Below are positions 7,059-14,681 of a DNA stretch of 43,325 nt, piece after piece. The DNA comes from Actinomycetales bacterium (lineage in GTDB: Bacteria > Actinomycetota > Actinomycetes > Actinomycetales > Kineosporiaceae), in contig JAAYAH010000123.1 of the NCBI GenBank assembly GCA_012719445.1, positions 1 to 43,325 of the forward strand, in the 5' to 3' direction. The notes below the pieces were generated by a model. That model worked only from the letters and a program-made list of their open reading frames with translations, made no database searches and had not been told where the DNA came from. Position numbers and translations under genes: made by a program. Every line of letters begins with the position of its first letter. The first letter of the stretch is position 1.

Positions 7059-10000
7059 CCGCGTTGGAGCGTCGTGACGCGGGCCCGGTGCCGACGGCGT
7101 TGACCGCCCGGACGGTGAACGAGTACCTCAGACCGGGCAGCAGGCCGGTCACCCGGAGGCTGGTCGCCGTCGCCGAGGCGCTCACGGTCTTCAGCAGCAG
7201 CGAACTCGTCCCCGAGTACACCAGGACCCGGTAGCCGGTGATCGCCGATCCGCCGTTGCTGGTCGGGGCCGTCCAGCGGACGGTCGCGGATCGCGCACCG
7301 GGGGCCGCGGTCCCGATGGTGGGGGCCGACGGCACGGTGCGCGGGGTCACCGCGGCCGAGCGGGCGGACTCCGCCCCGGTGCCCGCCGCGTTGGTCGCGG
7401 CGACGGTGAAGGTGTACGCCGTCCCGTTGACCAGACCGGTCACGGACACCCAGGTCGCCGTCGCGGCGGCGGTCACGGTCCGCTCCGGGGTCGTCCCGGT
7501 TCCCGCGTAGGCCCTGACCTGGTAGCCGGTGATCGCCGACCCGCCGTTGCCGGTCGGGGCCGTCCAGCGGACGGTGGCCGCGGCGTTGCCTGCGGTCGCG
7601 GTCCCGATGGTGGGGGCCGACGGCACGGTGCGCGGGGTCACCGCGGCCGAGCGGGCGGACTCCGCCCCGGTGCCCACTGTGTTGGTCGCGGCGACGGTGA
7701 AGGTGTACGCCGTCCCGTTGACCAGCTCGGTGATCGCGGTGTCGGTGGCCGGAGCCGTGACGGTCACGGTCCGCTCCGGGGTCGTCGCGGTCCCCCGGAA
7801 CACCTGGACCCGGTACTCGGTGACCGGTGACCCGCCGTCGTCCGTCGGGGCCGTCCAGCGGACGGTCGCCGAGGTGTCGCCGGGGGCAGCGGTCCCGATC
7901 GTCGGTGCGCCGGGCGCCACGACGGGGGGAGTGAGCGGGGTGATCAGCGCTGTCCGCGCCGAGGGCTCGCCGGCACCCACGCCGTTGACGCCGGTCACCG
8001 AGAACGTGTAGCCGGTGCCGTTGACCAGGTCGGTCACCCTGAGCTCGGTGGCGTCGGCCGGGGCGTCGAGGGTGCGGACCGGGGTGTCTCCGTCGCCCTC
8101 GAACACCTGGACGGTCCACCCGGTGACGGGTGTGCCGCCGTCGCCGGTCGACGTCCAGGTCACCACGGCCGAGGCGTCACCGGCGGTCGCGGAGGCGGTC
8201 GGCGCCGGGGGCGTCGTGACGCCGACGTAGCCGCCCATCGGGGTGGGCGGCACCGCGACCACGGTGTCCGTCGCCCCGCCGGGGAGCCATCCGGAGAGCT
8301 CGCCGTCGTAGGGCTCCAGGGTCACGCCGCCGGTGTCCGTCCCGGTGGGGACGGTGAGCGGGACCTCGACCCCTGCGGCCCCGGAGACGTGCACCCCGGT
8401 CGTGTCGACGTAGGCGGAGACGGTGTCGCGGGCCGTCGTCCAGGCCGTCGCCCGGGTGAGCGCCCTGGCCTGTCCCGTCAGGCCGGTGTGGACCAGCGGG
8501 GACATCGTCGTGTCGACGGAGGAGTCGTAGGCGTCGAGGATCCCCTGGACGATCGGGTAGAGGATGCCGTCCTCGGCGAGGTTGGACTGGTGGGCGAAGA
8601 ACGGCCGCGGGTCGCCGGAGAGGATGTACCGGAGGGCGATGCTCACCTCCAGCGGCTTGATGTAGCCGTGGAAGCTGTTCTCCGCCTGCGCCGGGGTCGC
8701 CGCGGGCAGCGGGGTGATGCAGGTGCTCGTCATCGGGTTGGCCGAGCAGATGCCGCTGCCGCCGTCGGCGGCACTGGTGTAGATCCAGTTGTACTCGTCG
8801 ACCTCCTCGGTGAAGGTGGCCGCGTTGTAGTACACGTTCAGGGGGTGGCGCGGCGCGGTCGTGGCCGGCCCGACCACCCGCTCGGTGCTCTCCCGTGAGG
8901 CGTCGGAGGCGAGCGTCGACACCCCGGCGCCGGCGAGCGCGGGGGCGAGGAACGGGTTGTCGGCCACCTGCTGCGGCAGCGTCGCCAGGCCGGAGTGCTC
9001 GCCGGTCACCAGCTCCTCCGGGTCGAACCGGGTGAGCGAGGCGCCGGTCGCCCAGGCGGTGTTGTCCTGGATCTCCTTCCGGATCGCCGCCTCGGACAGC
9101 CACCTGGTGTCCCCGGACACCGCGGTGTCGGTGAGGGCGAGGTCCTCGTTGAGGAACGACGACTGCGGGTCGCCCGGACCGGCGCACCGCCACTGCCCGC
9201 CGGGCTGGGCCGGTGCGAGCTGGACACAGCCGAGGAACGTGTGGGTGTAGGTGTGGTTGATCCAGTGGAACCGGTTCTCCACCGTCGAGGCGGTCAGCGC
9301 CGCGGTCAGCGGGTCGGTCCCGTTGTTCGCCAGGGCGGCCGTGACGCTGCCGGCCGCGTTGAAGACCAGGTCCGGGGCGAACCCGGTCGCGTCGACGAAG
9401 TCGACGAGCCGGGTGACGTCCGCCGGGGTCATCCGGATGTCCGTGGTCTGCAGGGCCGGGTTGGTGCAGGTGTCACCGGGGGTGCAGTCGCCGGCGACGC
9501 TCCACCGGCTGTCCGGCAGCAGCACGTCGTCGACCTGCACCGCGAGGTGGTTGCGGTGGTGGCCGAGGTGCAGGCCCCTGGTCATCCAGGTGACGATCCC
9601 GTGGCCCAGCTGGGAGAACCAGCGCTGGTTCTCCGAATAGGCGACGGTGATGACCAGCTCCTCGCGGAAGTCATGCGCGAACACGCCGATGACGGAACCC
9701 GTCACGGTGCTGCCGTTCTCACCGACGGCGGAGGCGGTGACCAGCGGGGTGAAGGACTGCCCCGCCGGTGGGTCGGGCAGGCCGTTCACGAGGTAGCCGT
9801 ACGTCTCGCCCATCGACGCCGAGTCGTCGTCGAACGTCACCGGGCCGTCGATCGCCGGGAAGGCCGCGGAGCGACCGGCCGTCGTCACCGTCGCCTGGCG
9901 GCCGTCGAGCGTTCCCGAGTAGTCGGCGTAGTTGACCCCGAACGAGGGGTTCGGCCAGACGTAGCTGTTCACGTGGCGGACGCCGTACTCCCGCTCGTAG

Positions 10001-10455
10001 GACGCGACGGCCGCCTGCTCCGCGGCACTCAGCAACCCGGAGCCGGTCGGGCCGGAGGTCACGATCGCCTGGTACCGGCCGGTGCCCGTGCCGGCGTCGG
10101 CGAGGAAGTCGGGGGTGATCTGGTCGGAGCCGTCGAGGTTGACGGCGGTGTAGGGAACGCCCTCGCGGTCCATCAGGGCGACCAGCGCACCCGTCGTCGC
10201 GGAGCCGTCGAGGAGGACGAGGACCCGCAGGTCCACCCGCTTCCCGGTGGCGGACCCGGTGGCGGCGTCAGCCGGGGGCGGGGGTGCCGCCGTCACCGCC
10301 GCGAGGGCGGCGAGGACGGTCAGGGCAGAGGTCAGCAGGGCGAGGGCTCTCCGTCGCCGGGGCGGCGGGGCCGGGTCGGCGCAGCGTCGAGGTGCGCGGT
10401 GGCCGGCTGCTCGCCGGGATCGATCGCTGGTGGGCTGGTGATGCTCTGGATGCAT
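7039..10455 (-). CDS. Secreted Agd3-like polysaccharide deacetylase with four FN3 domains
   Basis: A 1138-residue exported protein. The ATG at 10455 follows GAGGGG and leads into an Arg-rich n-region, a hydrophobic core (about 38-55) and a likely signal cleavage near PADA-ATG (64-65). Residues 70-740 resemble Agd3, the founding CE18 deacetylase acting on fungal galactosaminogalactan: QVDDVLLPDSRW (from about 307) supplies a metal-binding Asp pair, HWINHTYTHTFLG (from about 397) the His residues, and FFAHQSNLAEDG lies near 620. Four FN3 domains follow (about 750-1138). It is divergent from a PelF-like/Sph3-like operon, which supports a role in trimming an amino-sugar polymer. CE18 assignment is by motif recall. 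Confidence 0.75.
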   Translation of the reverse strand: MHPEHHQPTSDRSRRAAGHRAPRRCADPAPPPRRRRALALLTSALTVLAALAAVTAAPPPPADAATGSATGKRVDLRVLVLLDGSATTGALVALMDREGVPYTAVNLDGSDQITPDFLADAGTGTGRYQAIVTSGPTGSGLLSAAEQAAVASYEREYGVRHVNSYVWPNPSFGVNYADYSGTLDGRQATVTTAGRSAAFPAIDGPVTFDDDSASMGETYGYLVNGLPDPPAGQSFTPLVTASAVGENGSTVTGSVIGVFAHDFREELVITVAYSENQRWFSQLGHGIVTWMTRGLHLGHHRNHLAVQVDDVLLPDSRWSVAGDCTPGDTCTNPALQTTDIRMTPADVTRLVDFVDATGFAPDLVFNAAGSVTAALANNGTDPLTAALTASTVENRFHWINHTYTHTFLGCVQLAPAQPGGQWRCAGPGDPQSSFLNEDLALTDTAVSGDTRWLSEAAIRKEIQDNTAWATGASLTRFDPEELVTGEHSGLATLPQQVADNPFLAPALAGAGVSTLASDASRESTERVVGPATTAPRHPLNVYYNAATFTEEVDEYNWIYTSAADGGSGICSANPMTSTCITPLPAATPAQAENSFHGYIKPLEVSIALRYILSGDPRPFFAHQSNLAEDGILYPIVQGILDAYDSSVDTTMSPLVHTGLTGQARALTRATAWTTARDTVSAYVDTTGVHVSGAAGVEVPLTVPTGTDTGGVTLEPYDGELSGWLPGGATDTVVAVPPTPMGGYVGVTTPPAPTASATAGDASAVVTWTSTGDGGTPVTGWTVQVFEGDGDTPVRTLDAPADATELRVTDLVNGTGYTFSVTGVNGVGAGEPSARTALITPLTPPVVAPGAPTIGTAAPGDTSATVRWTAPTDDGGSPVTEYRVQVFRGTATTPERTVTVTAPATDTAITELVNGTAYTFTVAATNTVGTGAESARSAAVTPRTVPSAPTIGTATAGNAAATVRWTAPTGNGGSAITGYQVRAYAGTGTTPERTVTAAATATWVSVTGLVNGTAYTFTVAATNAAGTGAESARSAAVTPRTVPSAPTIGTAAPGARSATVRWTAPTSNGGSAITGYRVLVYSGTSSLLLKTVSASATATSLRVTGLLPGLRYSFTVRAVNAVGTGPASRRSNAVRPTLV
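7308..7725. repeat. Recently duplicated FN3-coding segment
   Basis: Positions 7308-7434 and 7599-7725 match at 124 of 127 bases with a 291-bp period, equal to one 97-residue FN3 domain. The three mismatches are clustered (GCCGCG against ACTGTG). The block around 7228-7279 also recurs at 7519-7570. Neighbouring FN3 copies are more diverged, so this pair arose by recent tandem duplication or gene conversion. Confidence 0.85.
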
Positions 10456-10864
10456 GGCTGGGATCCCCTCCACGGAGTCGTCGCGGGCGCCGGGGCCGGG
10501 CGGGGCGTCGGGACGTCCACGACCGGAGCGGCGGGGCTCTCGGTGGGGCGGGTGTCGTCCCGGATGGCGGGTTCCGCCCCGGAGCGACGACTCCGCCCCA
10601 CGGCTCCGCGAGGAGCGAACCCCACGCCGAGCCCCGCCGGTCGTGGGCCTGATGGCTCACTGCGGGACCGTCGGATGCCGCGATCGTTACCCGAAACATC
10701 CTTTCGGGGTTTAGTGATCTTTACGACACTTCCGGCGACAATCATCCGAACGGTCCATGTGAGTGATCTGTTCGGAGTAATGACCGGCATGTGCGCCGAC
10801 TCCCGGTCTCGGATGTGGTGCTCTGTAATGGAACGCGATCGGCAGGTGGGGGAGGGTCCGAGCG
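10456..10864. other. Divergent control region of the polysaccharide locus
   Basis: A 409-bp gene-free region between the starts of the deacetylase and glycosyltransferase genes. The half nearest the deacetylase is GC-rich. Positions 10680-10830 are clearly more AT-rich than the surroundings and hold an inverted repeat (10690-10708), so both promoters probably lie there. I cannot assign exact -10/-35 boxes. Confidence 0.5.
10690..10708. promoter_or_regulatory. Perfect inverted repeat in the divergent promoter region
   Basis: CCCGAAA, five bases, TTTCGGG: a perfect 7-bp dyad with a 5-base spacer in the AT-richer part of the divergent region. It could be an operator for a dimeric regulator of both transcripts. 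No regulator gene is adjacent. Confidence 0.45.
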
Positions 10865-12328
10865 ATGAAGGTCTCGCTGATCGTCGAGGGGTGTTATCCC
10901 TTCGTGACCGGCGGAGTCAGTACCTGGTGCGATCAGCTCATCCGTGGGCTCCGGCAGCATTCCTTCGAGGTTGTCGCCATCACCGGGTCCAGCGGGCAGC
11001 GTCCGCTCCTCGACCTGCCGGAGAACGTCCTCTCCCTGCGCACCGTCGCGCTGTGGGACTGGGTTCCCCCGCGCTGGCGGTCTCCGCGGTCGATCCGCAG
11101 GGCGTTCCTCGACGCCTACCGACCCTTCCTCCTGGCCGTGCTCGACCCGGCCGTACCCCAGCAGGCGTTCACTGACGGCCTCCGCGAGTTGTTCGTCCTC
11201 GCCCAGGCCACCGACCTCGCCCTCGCCCAGCGCTCCGAGGAGGCGGTGAGCCTGCTCGCCGAGACCTGGCACGAGGTGTTCCCGGACCGGCGGATGAGCC
11301 TGCGGGACGCCGTCGAGGCCACGGAGGTCGTCGAGCACCTGCTGCTGCCCCTCTCCGAACGCGTCATCGAGGCGGACGTCAGCCACGCGGCGTCCAACGG
11401 GCTGCCGGCGCTGATGGGACTCGCGGCCAAGTGGCGGTACGGCACCCCCCTGGTGATGTCCGAGCACGGTGTCTACCTGCGGGAGAGGTACCTGTCCTGC
11501 AGGGGGGCCGGCTACCGGTGGCCGGTGAAGACCATGCTGCTCTCCCTCATCCGCCGCATCTGCGTCTCGGCCTACGCGGCCTGCGACACGATCGTCCCGG
11601 TGAACGTGTACAACCAGCGCTGGGAGGTCAGGAACGGGGCGGACCCCGACGCGATCTCCACCTCCTACAACGGGGTCGACGCCGCGTCCTTCGCCCCGGC
11701 GAGCGGTGAGCCGGAGACGCCGACGATCGGCTGGGTGGGCAGGATCGACCCGCTCAAGGACCTCGAGACGCTGGTCAGGGCGTTCGCCCTGGTCCGAGAG
11801 ACGATCCCGGAGGCCGTCCTGCGGCTGTTCGGCCCGGTGCCGGAGGGCGGGGAGTGGTACGAGCGCCGGATCCGGGCGCTGGTGGACGAGCTGGGTCTCA
11901 CCGCGTCGGTGACCTTCGAGGGGCCGGTACGGCCGGTCGCCAGGGCCTACCACGCGTCGACCGTCGTGGCCCTGTCGAGCATCTCCGAGGGCCTGCCCTA
12001 CACGGTGATGGAGGCCATGATGTGCGGTCGTACCACCGTGTCCACCGCCGTCGGCGGGGTGCCGGAGATCGTGGGCGACACCGGCGTCGTCGTCCCCCCG
12101 CGGGACCCGGGCGCGCTCGCCAAGGGGTGCATCGGGCTGCTGGACGACCCGGAGCGGCGCGCCTGCCTCGCCGAGAGCGCGAGGGCGCGGGCGATCGAGA
12201 GGTTCTGCCTCGAACGCATGCTCGAGGCCTTCGACGGGGTGTACGAGGAGGTCACCCGCAGGCACCGGAACCTGCTGGCCTCCCGGTTCCAGGCCGCCGG
12301 ACCGGTGCCGGCGGCGGTGGGGAGGTGA
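10865..12328 (+). CDS. PelF-like GT4 family glycosyltransferase
   Basis: A 487-residue cytoplasmic glycosyltransferase of GT-B fold, predicted to polymerise a sugar from a nucleotide donor. The start follows GGGGGAGGG. It begins MKVSLIVEGCYPFVTGGVST, matching the glycine-rich N-terminal loop of PelF proteins. EHGVYLRERY (from residue 200) is a PelF-type motif, and the GT4 EX7E motif is E375-GLPYTVM-E383, followed by GGVPEIVGDTGVVVPP. PelF of Pseudomonas uses UDP-GalNAc/GlcNAc; that donor is only inferred here. The stop overlaps a possible GTG of the next gene, and three genes run on without a gap. Confidence 0.85.
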   Translation: MKVSLIVEGCYPFVTGGVSTWCDQLIRGLRQHSFEVVAITGSSGQRPLLDLPENVLSLRTVALWDWVPPRWRSPRSIRRAFLDAYRPFLLAVLDPAVPQQAFTDGLRELFVLAQATDLALAQRSEEAVSLLAETWHEVFPDRRMSLRDAVEATEVVEHLLLPLSERVIEADVSHAASNGLPALMGLAAKWRYGTPLVMSEHGVYLRERYLSCRGAGYRWPVKTMLLSLIRRICVSAYAACDTIVPVNVYNQRWEVRNGADPDAISTSYNGVDAASFAPASGEPETPTIGWVGRIDPLKDLETLVRAFALVRETIPEAVLRLFGPVPEGGEWYERRIRALVDELGLTASVTFEGPVRPVARAYHASTVVALSSISEGLPYTVMEAMMCGRTTVSTAVGGVPEIVGDTGVVVPPRDPGALAKGCIGLLDDPERRACLAESARARAIERFCLERMLEAFDGVYEEVTRRHRNLLASRFQAAGPVPAAVGR

Positions 12329-12330
12329 CC

Positions 12331-13797
12331 GTGCGCGGCACGACGTCCCTCGGACGACAGCCTGTCGACGACGAGATCGCCGGTGCGGATCCGGTCGCCC
12401 TCCTGGCCAGGCAGTACGACGAGCTGTGCTCCCTCGCGGCCGACCGGTTCGAGATCGCGGCCGGGCTCGAGGCCGAGGGGGTGAACGACCAGCAGGCCCG
12501 CAGGACCTTCGGGTTCGCCAGCGTCTTCGAGCTCGCCGAGCACCTCTTCGAGACCGTCCCGCGGCGGCCGTCGGAGCCGGAGGCCCCGGAGAACCCCTGG
12601 CACCGGCCGGTCGGTCGGCACCTGGCCCGTGGGCTGCTCTACGTGCTGCCGGGACTGGTCTACGTGGTGGCCGTGCTCGGCCTCGGCACCCGGGCCGACG
12701 CCCGGGTGCTGCTCGGCGCGACGGCGGTCTCGGTGGCCCTGTCCCAGGCGCTCTCGGTGCTCGGACACGCCCTGCACGGCCGGGGGGAGCACCTGGCGGC
12801 CCGGCGGCTGTTGCGCGGGGCCGTGCTCGCGGGGGTCGGCGGCGGGGGAGCCCTGCTGCTGGCCGCCCGGCCGGGCGCGGTGACGGCACCCGGAACCGCC
12901 GTCCTCGCCTGGCTCCAGCTGGTCTACCTCCTCGCGGCCACCGTGCTCCTCGTCCTCGACGACGAGCACGTCCTGCTCGCCGTCCTCGCGCCCGGGGTGC
13001 TGGTGGCGCTCGGGGCGCTGACCGGCGCCCTGGACGACGTGCCGTCCCGGCTGGTCCGGGCGGCCCTCGGCGGGTGCGTCCTCGCCACGGTGGTCGTCGC
13101 CCTCGTCCGGGCCGGTCGTCCGGCCCGGGGCGGCGCCGGACGGTCGGGGCAGCGCCTCGGCACCGCGCTGGGCGGCGGCGAACTCCGGCTGGCCTGCGGC
13201 CACCTCCTGGCCGGGCTCACCACGGTGGGGCTCGCGTCCTTCGCCGTCGTCGACGCCGTGACCGGCCCGGGGCGGGCACAGGGGGTCTCCGTCTGGCCGG
13301 CCATGCTGCCCCTCCTCGCCGGGCTGGGCCCCGCGGACTGGCTGCTGCACCGGTTGCGCGGGTTCGGCGTCCTGCTCCAGCACCAGGTGACCTCGGCCGA
13401 GACCTTTCGGACCAGGACCAGATCCCGGCTCACGGCGGTCGTGGCGGCCTTCGCCGCCGCCGAGACGGCCGTCGCGGGCGTCGTCGTGGTCGTGTCCGCC
13501 GCCGCCGGTGGTCGTCCCGGTCCGGCGGAGGTCCTCGACACCTACGCCTACGCCCTGCTCGGGGTCTGCTTCCTGCTGGTCACCGTCCTGCTGTCGCTCG
13601 GGCTGCACCAGGTGGTCCTGGTCTGCACCGGTACGGCCCTGGTCGTGGACGCCGTCCTGCGCTGGACGGTCGGGACGACCGGCGGACCGGGGACGCTGCT
13701 GCTGGCCTCCGCCCACCTGGCGGTGATCGTGGGGTTGCTGATGGCGCTGCTCCTGGTCTCCCTCACCGAGTACTCGAGCGTGGCGAGGCACCGGTGA
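12331..13797 (+). CDS. Twelve-TM membrane protein of the polysaccharide operon (PelG-like role?)
   Basis: A 488-residue protein with a soluble N-terminal part (about 1-85, containing EIAAGLEAEGVNDQQARRTF and a VFELAEHLFE segment) followed by about twelve hydrophobic helices to the end. I recall similar proteins in actinobacteria next to PelF-like glycosyltransferases, without known function. Helix number and position between GT4 and hydrolase genes fit a PelG-like exporter or flippase, but I see no diagnostic PelG sequence motif. The GTG at 12331 has GGGGAGG five bases upstream; a GTG at 12325 inside the previous stop is an alternative. Its stop overlaps the next start (GTGA). Confidence 0.7.
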   Translation: MRGTTSLGRQPVDDEIAGADPVALLARQYDELCSLAADRFEIAAGLEAEGVNDQQARRTFGFASVFELAEHLFETVPRRPSEPEAPENPWHRPVGRHLARGLLYVLPGLVYVVAVLGLGTRADARVLLGATAVSVALSQALSVLGHALHGRGEHLAARRLLRGAVLAGVGGGGALLLAARPGAVTAPGTAVLAWLQLVYLLAATVLLVLDDEHVLLAVLAPGVLVALGALTGALDDVPSRLVRAALGGCVLATVVVALVRAGRPARGGAGRSGQRLGTALGGGELRLACGHLLAGLTTVGLASFAVVDAVTGPGRAQGVSVWPAMLPLLAGLGPADWLLHRLRGFGVLLQHQVTSAETFRTRTRSRLTAVVAAFAAAETAVAGVVVVVSAAAGGRPGPAEVLDTYAYALLGVCFLLVTVLLSLGLHQVVLVCTGTALVVDAVLRWTVGTTGGPGTLLLASAHLAVIVGLLMALLLVSLTEYSSVARHR

Positions 13798-13841
13798 GCC
13801 GGGGGAACGCCGTGCCGGTGAGCCCGGGGAACGCCGTGCCG
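13794..13841 (+). repeat. 24-bp tandem duplication at a start codon
   Basis: Positions 13794-13817 and 13818-13841 are near-identical 24-mers, each beginning GTGAGCC and ending GCCGTGCCG. The duplication doubles the possible GTG start of the hydrolase gene and keeps the frame. Confidence 0.8.
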
Positions 13842-14543
13842 GACGGCCTGCTGGACCTCGTGGTCCCGGTGTACGTCCACCCGGACGAGGCCCCGCACCG
13901 GTGGCAGCGCCTGGCGTCGATGGCGGACCGGGTGCGGATCGCCGTGGTCAACGTGCACGACGGGCCCGGCTCGGGCAGGGACCCCGCGTACCTGTGCGCC
14001 GTGCACGCCCTCCGGCTGTCCGGGATCCGGGTCGCCGGGTACGTGGACACCGGCTACGGGCGGCGGACCGTCACCGAGGTGGCGTCGGACGTCGCCGCCT
14101 ACCGGCGCTGGTACGACCTGGACGCGGTGTTCCTCGACCAGGTGTCCTCGGGACTCGCCGAACTGGACCACTACGCGGACTGCGTCCTCGGGGCCAGGTC
14201 GGAGGGGGCGCGGTTCGTCACCCTCAACCCCGGGACCCATCCCCACCCCGGGTACGTCGACCTCGCCAACCTCACGGTCACCTTCGAGGGCACCTGGGTG
14301 GACTACCGGAGGCTCGACGTGCCGTCCTGGGTCGCCGCCCGCCCGGCGAGCCGTTTCTGCCACCTCGTGTACGACGTCCCGCCGTGGGCGTTCGCCGAGG
14401 GCGTGCGGCTGGCCGGTCGGCGCAACGTCCGCAGCGTCTTCCTCAGCGACGGGCACGGGGCCAACCCCTGGGACCGGTGCCCGACCAGTCTCGCGGAGGT
14501 CATGACCCGCGCGGGGGAGCAGAGCTGGCCGGACACCGGGTGA
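13794..14543 (+). CDS. Spherulin-4/Sph3-like glycoside hydrolase (GH135-type)
   Basis: A 249-residue TIM-barrel-type protein. It shows the spherulin-4 pattern: LLDLVVPVYVHPDEAP near the start, RVRIAVVNVHDGPG, GIRVAGYVDTGYG, AVFLDQVSS with D115-Q116, FVTLNPGTHP, TVTFEGTWVDY with E165, and FCHLVYDVP. Sph3 of Aspergillus cleaves N-acetylgalactosamine stretches of galactosaminogalactan. As I recall, Sph3 has Asp-Glu where this protein has Asp-Gln, so activity is uncertain. No signal peptide is seen, unusual for an exopolysaccharide hydrolase. The first 16 residues come from a 24-bp tandem duplication, leaving a second possible GTG start at 13818. Confidence 0.82.
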   Translation: MSRGNAVPVSPGNAVPDGLLDLVVPVYVHPDEAPHRWQRLASMADRVRIAVVNVHDGPGSGRDPAYLCAVHALRLSGIRVAGYVDTGYGRRTVTEVASDVAAYRRWYDLDAVFLDQVSSGLAELDHYADCVLGARSEGARFVTLNPGTHPHPGYVDLANLTVTFEGTWVDYRRLDVPSWVAARPASRFCHLVYDVPPWAFAEGVRLAGRRNVRSVFLSDGHGANPWDRCPTSLAEVMTRAGEQSWPDTG

Positions 14544-14598
14544 GCACCCGGAGCGGGGCCGGGGCAGGCGCCCACCCGGACCCGGGGGCGACGATTCG

Positions 14599-14670
14599 CC
14601 ACCTGGCCCGTCGGACGATCAGCCACCCGGCCCGTCGGACGGCCCGTCACCCGGCCCGTCGGACGGTTCG
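14599..14670. repeat. Three-copy 24-bp tandem repeat
   Basis: Three units with starts at 14599, 14623 and 14647 share a CACCCGGCCCGTCGGACG core (first copy has one change). The array lies between the ends of the convergent hydrolase and RtcB genes. GGCCCGTC and GACGG stretches could form weak hairpins, so it might aid transcript ending. Confidence 0.7.
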
Positions 14671-14681
14671 CCGCGCTCCGG

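Noticed and set aside
7250-8230. Plus-strand frames opposite the FN3 region
   Set aside because: Val/Thr/Ala-rich shadows of the repeated FN3-coding sequence, with no ribosome sites.
8995-11175. 726-residue plus-strand frame crossing the divergent promoter region
   Set aside because: Antisense to the deacetylase gene and then out of frame with the glycosyltransferase; no recognisable domain.
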